From: an uncultured Clostridia bacterium | GTDB taxonomy: Bacteria; Bacillota; Clostridia; TANB77; CAG-508 | Length of the DNA: 45,409 nt | NCBI GenBank assembly: GCA_934178555.1 | Contig: CAKPQL010000013.1 | Span: 1 to 45,409, forward strand | Direction: 5' to 3' | Shown here: positions 9,448 through 17,444 of the stretch, in pieces | Layout: the number at the start of each line of letters is the position of its first letter | Position numbering within the stretch: the first letter of the stretch is position 1 | Notes under the pieces: generated by a model | What the model was told of the DNA's origin: nothing | Database searches by the model: none | Seen by the model: the letters and a program-made list of their open reading frames with translations, nothing else | Translations under genes and position numbers: made by a program

Positions 9448-9448
9448 T

Positions 9449-9484
9449 AAAAGGGCGTAGTATTACGCCCTCACACCCTTTTAT
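9449..9484. terminator. Bidirectional terminator between mgtA and the desulfoferrodoxin gene
   Basis: GGGCGTAGTATTACGCCC (9453-9470) is a 7-bp perfect stem. On the minus strand it is followed by TTTTATC. On the plus strand an outer AAAAGGG/CCCTTTT pairing can extend it. It lies between convergent genes. Confidence 0.75.
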
Positions 9485-9510
9485 TAAATTTTACTAATAT
9501 CACTAGAGAT

Positions 9511-9876
9511 TTACATCTCTTTTTTCCATAGACCATGTTTGTTGCAATAAGCATATACTGTTGTTCCTTCTACTCTGCAAAATCTAGCTTCTGCAGTTTG
9601 TCCTGGTTTTAAATATACTGTTTTTTCTAAATCACCATTTTCAAATGAAATCCACTCTATATAATGCCCATCCTCCATTACATGATTTACTTTTGCAACT
9701 AGTTTATTGTTTTCAACACTTAACTCTGGAACATGTTTTTCAGCCACTTCTTCTACTGAATTTGGTACTAATTCTATCATTTTCTCTCCACAACATGTTA
9801 TCCCACAATCATCGCATGTGCAATCTTCAATTATTTTCACTAAAGCTCCACATTTCATACATTTTTTTAATTTCAT
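9511..9876 (-). CDS. Desulfoferrodoxin (superoxide reductase) with cysteine-rich N-terminus
   Basis: This enzyme reduces superoxide to peroxide in the cytoplasm of anaerobes. The catalytic iron site is complete: H48 in EKHVP, H65 and H71 in NHVMEDGHYIEW, then C111 and H114 in YCNKHGLW. The N-terminal rubredoxin-like site has C6-x2-C9 and C28-C29, plus three further cysteines C19, C21 and C24 in an insertion (DCTCDDCG) that classical desulfoferrodoxins lack. The extra cysteines could change the metal centre, but that is inference. The gene follows the HAD and topB genes on the same strand and ends at a strong terminator. Confidence 0.92.
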   Translation of the reverse strand: MKLKKCMKCGALVKIIEDCTCDDCGITCCGEKMIELVPNSVEEVAEKHVPELSVENNKLVAKVNHVMEDGHYIEWISFENGDLEKTVYLKPGQTAEARFCRVEGTTVYAYCNKHGLWKKEM

Positions 9877-9968
9877 AAAAAGTTCCTCCTTTTGTTTTAA
9901 TCAGATAATATTCAATATATCTTACTACTTTTTGATACGTCGATTTTGCTAATGTTTATTATCTCCTA

Positions 9969-10547
9969 TTACATTTTTTCTTTTATGTATCTATATATTT
10001 CTCCCCAATTATATAATGTTTTAATATATTCATTTTCTTCTAAATCATATGATGGAGCATCTTTTAAATATATTGTTTTTATATTTTCATTAGCAATTGC
10101 TTTACAATTTTTATAATAATCATCTATCATTAAATCAATTTTTTCATATTTACAAACTTTTGCCTTATCTTCTACGCCCCAATAATATTTATTAAAAACT
10201 TCCAAATCATTATGCTTAAATATTTCTTCTGTAATTTCTATCAATTCTTGTTTAGCACTTCCCCTAGCTGTAATAATTATTAATTCGTGACCTTCTTCCT
10301 TAAGTAACTTTAATACAGTTTTTGCACCTGGCATAAAATTAGCATTATTAACTATATATAAATGATATTTTTCAATAAATCTATTAATTTCATCTTCAGT
10401 CCAAGAATACCTTTCCTGAAATCTCAATTCTCTATTGTCTTTAATTGTATTTTTCTTTAAATCTAATATTTCATACAGCTCTGAACACACTCTATATAAC
10501 TTTTCGGAATCAAATATTACTCCATCTAAATCTACGCCAATCTTCAT
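9969..10547 (-). CDS. HAD-superfamily phosphatase, 5'-nucleotidase-like
   Basis: This 192-residue protein starts with MKIGVDLDGVIFD, the HAD nucleophile motif, with D6 and D8. It has the second motif in ELIIITARG (T then the conserved turn) and the acidic motif DLMIDDYYKNC near the C-terminus. The size, the lack of a large cap, and the helical insert after motif I resemble the 5'(3')-deoxyribonucleotidase/YqfW group, which dephosphorylates nucleotides or small sugar phosphates. The substrate cannot be told from sequence. It lies 37 bases downstream of topB on the same strand and is probably co-transcribed. Confidence 0.7.
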   Translation of the reverse strand: MKIGVDLDGVIFDSEKLYRVCSELYEILDLKKNTIKDNRELRFQERYSWTEDEINRFIEKYHLYIVNNANFMPGAKTVLKLLKEEGHELIIITARGSAKQELIEITEEIFKHNDLEVFNKYYWGVEDKAKVCKYEKIDLMIDDYYKNCKAIANENIKTIYLKDAPSYDLEENEYIKTLYNWGEIYRYIKEKM

Positions 10548-10584
10548 AACATCCCTCCTTTTACAGTTCTTCCCAGAATAATTT

Positions 10585-12510
10585 TTACATCGGTATTACT
10601 AATTTGTTTATTTTACCTTTTATATATTTTTCCAATTTTCCCATAAACTCGTTTGATTCAATTTCTTTATTTGCAACCATTTCCAATCCTTTTTCCCAAC
10701 TTGCTGTCAATTTAGGATTTAACATATCGGGCATAGAAGAATCAACAACATCAAATATTATTTCTCCCTTATTTGTTGGAGTTATAATTTGTGTTTTACT
10801 GTTTATATCAATGTATTTTATTCTCTCTAATTTTTTTATTATTTCAGCTCTTGTTGCACTTGTTCCAATTCCTGTTCCCTTTATTTGTTCCCTTAACTCA
10901 TCGTCTTCTATTAATTTTCCAGCATTCTCCATAGCTAAGATTATAGAACCTGAGTTATACCTTGTTGGAGGATTAGTTTCAGACTCCTTTAATTCATAAT
11001 TAACAACTTGTATCTCTTGAGATTTCTTTAAAGTATTTAATATATTTAAATTAGTATTATCCTCTTGCTCATCTTTACCTTCTACTACATTTTTAGGCTG
11101 TTTTAGAACTTCTAAGTATCCTAAATTTGTGCATACTTTTCCGCTTGTACTAAATTGTTCATTTTCTACACCTATGGTTACAGACACTTTATTAAACTCT
11201 GCTGGTGGATAAAATATACTTAAGAATCTTTTTACAATATTTATATATATATCTTTATGTAATTGTGGTAATTTATCATAATTCTCATAACCTTGGCCTG
11301 TTGGAATTATTGCATAGTGGTCTGTTATTTTGCTGTCGTTTACATATTTACTTTTCAAAAGATTTGTAGAGTATTTTTCTTGAACCATTTTATTTATCAT
11401 TGATTTTATTTCTTCGTTTTGAAATCCTTTGCTAATTCCATTTAGATTTTTAGTAATTTCTTTTGCCACCGCTGTGGATAAAACTCTTGCATCAGTTCTT
11501 GGATATGTTACTAGCTTTTTTTCATATAGATTTTGTACAACTTCTAGTGTTTCATCTGGTTTTATTTTAAATTTTTTCGTACATTCATTTTGTAATTCTG
11601 CAAGGTTAAAAAGTAATGGTGGATTTTCTTTCTGTTTACTTTTCTTTACTTCAGTTACAATTGCTTTTTTTCCTTGTAATGATAATATAAAATTTTTTGC
11701 ATCATTTTCTTTCTTAAAACCAGTATCATTGTATAAGAAAGGAGAATTATACATTTGTGAATTATCAGTTACTTTCCATTCAGCCATAAAAGAAGATTCA
11801 TTATCTCCAAATTTACCTACTACTTTGTAATACTTTGTCTTTATAAAATTTCTAATCTCTCGTTCTCTATTTACTACCATACCTAATACACAAGTCATTA
11901 CTCTTCCTATTGATATAGAAGCTTTATCCTCATTTATTTGCTTAGCCACTCTTCTTCCATATATTATAGAAAGTAGTCTTGAAAAATTTATGCCAATTAA
12001 ATAATCCTCTTTTGCTCTTAGATATGCCGAATCAGCAATACTATCGTATTCAGATAAATCCTTTGCATCCTTAATCCCATTTAAAATCGCTTCTTCCGTT
12101 TGAGAATCTATCCATACTCTTTTCTTTTCTTTTCCAGCAACACCAACCATTTGGTCTACTAATCTATATATATACTCACCTTCACGTCCAGAGTCAGTGC
12201 ACACATATATTTTTGATATATCTTCTCTTGTCAATAGACTTTTTACAACATTAAATTGCTTTTCTACTGATGGTATTACTTCATATTTAAACTCTTCTGG
12301 AATAAAAGGTAATGTATCTAATCTCCAAAATTTTAAATTTTCATCATATTTTTCTGGATAAGACATTGTAACTAGATGTCCTACACACCATGTAACAACC
12401 CATTCCTCTGACTCTAAAAAGCCATCTTTTCTTGTTGTATTTATTTTTAAAACTTTTGCAAATTCCATTGCAACACTTGGCTTTTCTGTTATTAACAAAC
12501 TCTTTTGCAT
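10585..12510 (-). CDS. topB: DNA topoisomerase III (type IA)
   Basis: This single-strand-passing topoisomerase decatenates and relaxes DNA. The Toprim domain starts LLITEKPSVA with the metal motif D106-S-G-R-E110-G-E. The catalytic tyrosine is Y336 in KLVTYPRTDAR, and the later GIGTSATRAEII segment is conserved in type IA enzymes. At 641 residues the protein ends soon after the core (FMGKLEKYIKGKINKL) and has no C-terminal zinc-finger tail, as in other Gram-positive TopB proteins. The ATG at 12510 is preceded by GAGGG. The HAD and desulfoferrodoxin genes follow on the same strand. Confidence 0.95.
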   Translation of the reverse strand: MQKSLLITEKPSVAMEFAKVLKINTTRKDGFLESEEWVVTWCVGHLVTMSYPEKYDENLKFWRLDTLPFIPEEFKYEVIPSVEKQFNVVKSLLTREDISKIYVCTDSGREGEYIYRLVDQMVGVAGKEKKRVWIDSQTEEAILNGIKDAKDLSEYDSIADSAYLRAKEDYLIGINFSRLLSIIYGRRVAKQINEDKASISIGRVMTCVLGMVVNREREIRNFIKTKYYKVVGKFGDNESSFMAEWKVTDNSQMYNSPFLYNDTGFKKENDAKNFILSLQGKKAIVTEVKKSKQKENPPLLFNLAELQNECTKKFKIKPDETLEVVQNLYEKKLVTYPRTDARVLSTAVAKEITKNLNGISKGFQNEEIKSMINKMVQEKYSTNLLKSKYVNDSKITDHYAIIPTGQGYENYDKLPQLHKDIYINIVKRFLSIFYPPAEFNKVSVTIGVENEQFSTSGKVCTNLGYLEVLKQPKNVVEGKDEQEDNTNLNILNTLKKSQEIQVVNYELKESETNPPTRYNSGSIILAMENAGKLIEDDELREQIKGTGIGTSATRAEIIKKLERIKYIDINSKTQIITPTNKGEIIFDVVDSSMPDMLNPKLTASWEKGLEMVANKEIESNEFMGKLEKYIKGKINKLVIPM

Positions 12511-12631
12511 ATTTAATCCCTCATTTAGAAAAAATTATATATTATATAATTTTAAATTGCAAGGAATTTTTTAGTGAACTTTTGGCTACAATTTTTAAAG
12601 TTCTTAATTCTTAAAAATATTGCTATATCCC

Positions 12632-12660
12632 TAGACTATCTTTAATTTTTGTTATATAAT
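12632..12660 (+). promoter_or_regulatory. Predicted promoter of leuS
   Basis: TAGACT (12632-12637) and TATAAT (12655-12660) are 17 bases apart. The leader is under 40 bases, too short for a T-box riboswitch. Confidence 0.5.
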
Positions 12661-12695
12661 AATTTCATTAATTTTACAAACAAGGAGGCTGCCTT

Positions 12696-15104
12696 ATGTC
12701 TTATAATTTTAAAGAGATTGAAAAAAAATGGCAAAAAAAATGGGAAGAAGAAGGAACATTTAATGCAAAAGATGATTATACTATGAAAAAATGGTATGGA
12801 TTAATAGAATTTCCATATCCATCAGGACAAGGACTCCATGTTGGACATCCTCGTAGTTACACAGCACTTGATATAATTGCTAGGAAGAAAAGATTAGAAG
12901 GATACAATGTTTTATATCCTATTGGATTTGATGCATTCGGTCTTCCTGCTGAAAACTATGCTATAAAAAATAAAATACATCCAAGTATAATTACAAAGCA
13001 AAATATAGACCATTTTAGAGAACAATTAAAAGCATTAGGTTTTTCTTTTGACTGGTCTCGCGAAATAAATACAACAGACCCAAATTATTATAAATGGACT
13101 CAATGGATATTCATACAATTATATAAACATGGCTTAGCATATAAAACAACAATGCCTATAAACTATTGTACAGGTTGTAAAGTAGGTTTAGCAAATGAAG
13201 AAGTTGTTAACGGCGTTTGTGAAAGATGTGGAAGTCCTGTAGTTCAAAAAGAAAAAAGTCAATGGATGCTAAAAATTACAGAATATGCTCAAAGACTTAT
13301 TGACGATTTAGATGATTTAGATTTCTTAGAAAAAATTAAATTACAACAAAAAAATTGGATTGGAAGAAGCGAAGGTGCGGAAGTAAAATTCAAATTAGCT
13401 AATTGCAATGATGAATATCTTACAGTTTATACAACAAGAGCCGACACTCTATTTGGTGCAACATATATGGTTGTAGCTCCAGAGCACCCAATTATAGAAA
13501 AATTTGCAGAAAGAATCACAAATTTAGATGAAGTAAAAGCATATCAAAACCAAGCGAAATTGAAGTCAGATTTTGAAAGAGCTGAACTTTCAAAAGAAAA
13601 AACAGGTGTTGAGCTAAAAGGTATTAAAGCAATAAATCCATTAACAGGAAAAGAAATTCCTATTTGGATTTCAGATTATGTTTTAATTACCTATGGTACT
13701 GGTGCTATTATGGCTGTTCCTGCACACGATGACAGAGATTGGGAATTTGCAAAGAAATTCAATTTACCTATTATAGAAGTAGTATCAGGAGGAGAAAATG
13801 TTTTAGAAAAACCTCATACAGATGTTGCTTCAGGTACTATGATAAATTCAGGTTTCTTAAATGGCCTAGAAGTAAAAGACGCTATAAAAACTTGTATAGA
13901 TTATCTAGAAGAACATGGAATTGGAAAGAGAAAAGTTAACTTCAAACTTCGTGATTGGGTATTTTCTCGTCAAAGATACTGGGGAGAACCTATCCCTATG
14001 GTATATTGTGAAAAATGTGGTTGGCAACCATTAGATGAAAAAGATTTACCTCTTGTATTGCCAGATGTAAAAGACTTTGAACCTGGTGAAAATGGAGAAT
14101 CTCCTTTAGCAAAGCATACTGAATGGATTAATACAACTTGTCCTCATTGTGGAGGTCCTGCTAAAAGGGAAACAGATACAATGCCTCAATGGGCTGGTTC
14201 GTCTTGGTATTTCTTAAGATATATGGATCCACATAATAATGATGCTCTAGCATCTAAAGAAGCATTAGAATATTGGTCTCCAGTTGATTGGTATAACGGA
14301 GGAATGGAGCACACAACTTTACACTTACTATATTCTAGATTTTGGCATAAATTCTTATATGATATAGGTGTAGTACCTACAAAGGAACCTTATCAAAAAC
14401 GTACTTCTCATGGAATGATTTTAGGAAACAATGGAGAAAAAATGTCCAAATCTAGAGGCAATGTTGTAAATCCTGATGATATAGTTAATGAATTTGGTGC
14501 AGACACATTTAGAGTTTATGAAATGTTTATTGGTCCGTTTGACCAAGCAGCTCCATGGTCTATGGATAGCATTAGAGGTTGTTATAAATTTTTAGAAAGA
14601 GTTTGGAATTTGCAAGATATATTAGTTGATGGAGATACATATTCAAAAGAATTTGAAAAAATGATGCATAAAGCAATAAAGAAAATATCTGCTGATATAG
14701 AAGAAATGAAATTTAATACTTCTATCGCAACATTTATGACAATGATTAATGAATTTTACAAGTTAAAACGAATAAATAAAGCAGAATTAGAAACTTTATT
14801 AGAATTATTAAATCCATTTGCGCCACATATTACAGAAGAATTATATGAAAAACTAAATCTAGGACATACAATTTCAGATTCAACTTGGCCAAAATATGAT
14901 GAGGCAAAAACTATCGATGATGAAATTGAAATACCAGTGCAATTTAATGGTAAAGTAAAAGCAACAGTTAAAATACCATTAAATTCAGAAGAAACAACTG
15001 TAAAAGAAATTGTTCATAATCAGATAAACGAATTATTAGAAGGAAAAAATATTGTTAAAGAAATATATGTAAAAAATAAAATATACAATATTGTAATAAA
15101 ATAG
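12696..15104 (+). CDS. leuS: Leucyl-tRNA synthetase
   Basis: This class I aminoacyl-tRNA synthetase charges tRNA-Leu. The HIGH-type motif is HVGH (48-51) in PYPSGQGLHVGHPRSY, and KMSKS is at 582-586 in GEKMSKSRGN. A zinc-binding insertion carries CTGC and CERC near residues 157-178, and a second cysteine set sits near CEKCGW and CPHCGG. The editing domain includes TTRADTLFGATY. The 802-residue length is normal for bacteria. AAGGAGG lies seven bases before the ATG, and the promoter is at 12632-12660. It is monocistronic, ending at a perfect hairpin. Confidence 0.98.
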   Translation: MSYNFKEIEKKWQKKWEEEGTFNAKDDYTMKKWYGLIEFPYPSGQGLHVGHPRSYTALDIIARKKRLEGYNVLYPIGFDAFGLPAENYAIKNKIHPSIITKQNIDHFREQLKALGFSFDWSREINTTDPNYYKWTQWIFIQLYKHGLAYKTTMPINYCTGCKVGLANEEVVNGVCERCGSPVVQKEKSQWMLKITEYAQRLIDDLDDLDFLEKIKLQQKNWIGRSEGAEVKFKLANCNDEYLTVYTTRADTLFGATYMVVAPEHPIIEKFAERITNLDEVKAYQNQAKLKSDFERAELSKEKTGVELKGIKAINPLTGKEIPIWISDYVLITYGTGAIMAVPAHDDRDWEFAKKFNLPIIEVVSGGENVLEKPHTDVASGTMINSGFLNGLEVKDAIKTCIDYLEEHGIGKRKVNFKLRDWVFSRQRYWGEPIPMVYCEKCGWQPLDEKDLPLVLPDVKDFEPGENGESPLAKHTEWINTTCPHCGGPAKRETDTMPQWAGSSWYFLRYMDPHNNDALASKEALEYWSPVDWYNGGMEHTTLHLLYSRFWHKFLYDIGVVPTKEPYQKRTSHGMILGNNGEKMSKSRGNVVNPDDIVNEFGADTFRVYEMFIGPFDQAAPWSMDSIRGCYKFLERVWNLQDILVDGDTYSKEFEKMMHKAIKKISADIEEMKFNTSIATFMTMINEFYKLKRINKAELETLLELLNPFAPHITEELYEKLNLGHTISDSTWPKYDEAKTIDDEIEIPVQFNGKVKATVKIPLNSEETTVKEIVHNQINELLEGKNIVKEIYVKNKIYNIVIK

Positions 15105-15110
15105 ATGTTT

Positions 15111-15146
15111 TAATGGGCATGCTTATAGCATGCCCATTTATTTTTA
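15111..15146 (+). terminator. Rho-independent terminator of leuS
   Basis: An 11-bp perfect stem (AATGGGCATGC at 15112-15122 with 15128-15138) and a 5-base loop are followed on the plus strand by TATTTTTAT. It lies between convergent genes. Confidence 0.85.
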
Positions 15147-15151
15147 TAAAC

Positions 15152-16396
15152 TTATTCTATCGGTTTTATATTCACACTCGCTAATTTTAATTGAACTACA
15201 TCAGTTATAGTTATCTTTCCATCTTCATTTATATCTGCTGCTATTTTCTCTATTTCATTAGGCGTTTGAATATGAACACTATACAAATTAGATTTCACCA
15301 CATCCGTAATACTTATTTGTCCATCTCCATTTATATCACCTTTTACTACTATTGTATATTCCTGTTTTTCTGTTTTTAATTTCATTCCTGTAGATACTAA
15401 AGTATCTGCATCAGAAACTACTGTTCCATTTTTATCATTTATTCTATATTCAACATTACATATTATATTAGATTTAAAATCATTTATACTAACTTTTGGT
15501 TTTACCCTAGATATATATTTTTGTTCCACATTTATTAAATATTTGTTACTAGATATATTTTCATCTGATGGAGTTGGTGTTGGTTCACTTGTATCTGATA
15601 CTACCTTTATATCACATTTGGCTGTTATCTCTTTGTTAGATTTCAATTTTACTATTATATATGCGTCTCCTTTTGTTAACCCCTTTATTTTTACAGTTCC
15701 AGCAGTTGTTGTATCTATTTCAATATTGTCTGTATATGATACAGATACACTTTTTGATATTGCATTTTCTGGCAATACATTATATTTTACTTCAACAGTT
15801 TCCCCTACTTTAACTTCTATACTTGATTTATCCAATTCAATACTGTTTGCGTCACACATTTCGCTTAATTCTGCCTCAACCCATGAATCTTCATAAGATA
15901 CATAAAATTCTTCTGTTTCTCCAACCTTTTTTACTATATATGCCCCTTTAGAAGAACTTAAATTACTTTTAAATTCATAATTATCATTATATCCAACCAC
16001 TATAACTTTAGTTAATGTGTCTGTACTAACACTTGCAGCATCTCTTTTATAACAAAATTCCTTATTTTCTGCATCATAATAAGTATCGCTCTTTAAAATT
16101 TTACTCATTAAGTATTCTCCGCTTTTTAAAGAGTTTATTGTTTGTTTTATACTAGCTCTTAATGTTTCTACTTCTTCTTGTTTTACATTTTCTGCATATA
16201 CACCTGTTAAATTTTTCTTATAATAACGAGCTTCTCCATCTATGTATATTTTACATATACCAGATATATTATTTGCTTTTAAAGTTTCTCTATTAAAATC
16301 ATATTCCTTTACCAAAGTAGCCTTAGATTTTGTTCCTAATAATATTATTGCAAATATAATTATTAAAAGTATTAAATATCTTTTTAAACTTTTCAT
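15152..16396 (-). CDS. Secreted dockerin protein with a degenerate papain-like domain and a Big_2 domain
   Basis: The protein has a signal peptide or N-terminal anchor (residues 5-26). Residues 44-172 align with the second half of the papain-like domain of the protease at 17445-19478: ISGICKIYIDG with FPGIYKTYNNG, VGYNDNY with IGWDDNY, and GAYIV...VSYED with GAYIV...ISYED. The half with the catalytic cysteine is absent, the catalytic histidine aligns with T129, and the NSWG asparagine with K157, so it cannot be an active cysteine protease. A Big_2 immunoglobulin-like domain follows (184-266), then a PTPTPS linker, then a module shared with the protease (285-352). The dockerin (354-414) has two calcium loops, DINGDGQISITD and DINEDGKITITD. 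It is a likely partner of the cohesin protein encoded just upstream. It probably arose from a duplicated protease gene. Confidence 0.82.
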   Translation of the reverse strand: MKSLKRYLILLIIIFAIILLGTKSKATLVKEYDFNRETLKANNISGICKIYIDGEARYYKKNLTGVYAENVKQEEVETLRASIKQTINSLKSGEYLMSKILKSDTYYDAENKEFCYKRDAASVSTDTLTKVIVVGYNDNYEFKSNLSSSKGAYIVKKVGETEEFYVSYEDSWVEAELSEMCDANSIELDKSSIEVKVGETVEVKYNVLPENAISKSVSVSYTDNIEIDTTTAGTVKIKGLTKGDAYIIVKLKSNKEITAKCDIKVVSDTSEPTPTPSDENISSNKYLINVEQKYISRVKPKVSINDFKSNIICNVEYRINDKNGTVVSDADTLVSTGMKLKTEKQEYTIVVKGDINGDGQISITDVVKSNLYSVHIQTPNEIEKIAADINEDGKITITDVVQLKLASVNIKPIE

Positions 16397-16480
16397 AATT
16401 TATATACCTCCATACTTTATAATTATATCATATATTTTATGTTTATTAAAGGTTTTTTATTGATAAATGCACAAATTATA

Positions 16481-16543
16481 GGGTGCATATATAAATTTGT
16501 TTAAATTCTTGCTTTAACATAACTGCAATTTATATATACACCC
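16481..16543. repeat. Long imperfect inverted repeat between two secreted-protein genes
   Basis: The 17-base arms GGGTG(C/T)ATATATAAATT at 16481-16497 and 16527-16543 differ at one position, flank about 29 bases, and extend outward as AATTATA...ATAATT. It has no T-run of its own and is separate from the terminator at 16561. Its role is unknown. Confidence 0.6.
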
Positions 16544-16560
16544 ATAATTAAAATTTATTC

Positions 16561-16588
16561 AAAAAGGACACCTAACAGTGTCCTTTCT
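16561..16588 (-). terminator. Terminator of the cohesin gene
   Basis: AAAGGACAC and GTGTCCTTT (16578-16586 with 16563-16571) form a 9-bp stem followed on the minus strand by TT and an A/T tail. Confidence 0.7.
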
Positions 16589-16592
16589 TATA

Positions 16593-17354
16593 CTAAATAT
16601 CTTTATATCTTCTATATGCAATATATGATATTAAACTAATAACTAATGCTCCTAATAATACTGGCATAGCATAATCTTCCACACCTGTTTGAGGTAATTT
16701 TCCACTTGGAGTTGGTGTTGTTTTTACAACTGGTGTTGGTGTAGTTTTTGCTGTAGGTCTAGTTGTAGGTTTTGCTGATGGTGATGGTGATGGTGATGGT
16801 GTAGTAACAATAGTAGGAATATTTCCATCATCTACTTCACTTGGATCTTTTATATTAATACTTAATGTAACTGGTGAAGTATCTATATCATCTGCGCCAT
16901 TGCTAGCTTGTAACTCTCTTAACATTACAACTGCTTTTCCTAATTGAGCTCCTTCTTTTACTTTTAATGATATTTGCATTATGCTTTGGTTACTTTTTGT
17001 TGGAGATGTTGTAAGTACTGAAAACTCATTAGATGATGAATTAAATGTAGGATTTCCCCAATTATTCAATGATGTTATTCCTGATGCTGTACTTGTTATA
17101 TTTCCTGTTCCATCTGAAGTTATTGGTTCAAATATATTTGTATCATACTCTAATACACCACTTAATCCGTATAAACCTATACTAGAATCAATGTCTGATA
17201 AAGAAACTTTTACAATAACAGTTTGACCTGCTGCATAATTTTGTTTATCAGATGTTAATTTTACATTAAAACTATCTGCATATACAAAACTTATATTAGA
17301 TATAACAATCACTAAAGTTATCAAAATTACTAATAAAATCTTTTTACTTTTCAT
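16593..17354 (-). CDS. Sortase-anchored single-cohesin scaffold protein
   Basis: This 253-residue surface protein has a signal peptide (1-26, ending SFVYA). One cohesin-type domain follows (about 28-170: FNVKLTSDKQNYAAGQTVIVKVSLSDI, GLYGLSGVLEYD, and MQISLKVKEGAQLG, with the hydrophobic strand pattern of the family). A proline/threonine/serine stalk (175-218) leads to the sortase motif LPQTG (220-224), a membrane helix and the RRYKDI tail. Cohesins bind dockerins, so it should display dockerin proteins on the cell wall. The genes on both sides encode dockerin proteins. Four TGATGG hexamers at about 16776-16800 encode the SPSPSPS part of the stalk and could vary in number. Confidence 0.85.
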   Translation of the reverse strand: MKSKKILLVILITLVIVISNISFVYADSFNVKLTSDKQNYAAGQTVIVKVSLSDIDSSIGLYGLSGVLEYDTNIFEPITSDGTGNITSTASGITSLNNWGNPTFNSSSNEFSVLTTSPTKSNQSIMQISLKVKEGAQLGKAVVMLRELQASNGADDIDTSPVTLSINIKDPSEVDDGNIPTIVTTPSPSPSPSAKPTTRPTAKTTPTPVVKTTPTPSGKLPQTGVEDYAMPVLLGALVISLISYIAYRRYKDI

Positions 17355-17444
17355 ATCATTACTCCTTTGTATAATTATAATTCTATATTATTATAAACGT
17401 TTTTAAAAAATAAATCAACATTTTTTGATATTTTTTATCATAAA

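Noticed and set aside
12511..12695. A T-box leader in front of leuS
   Set aside because: The promoter at 12632-12660 leaves a leader of under 40 bases, and no T-box sequence is visible.
16776..16800. CRISPR-like repetition in the cohesin gene
   Set aside because: The four TGATGG hexamers simply encode the Ser-Pro stalk. No CRISPR array or cas gene was seen in the window.
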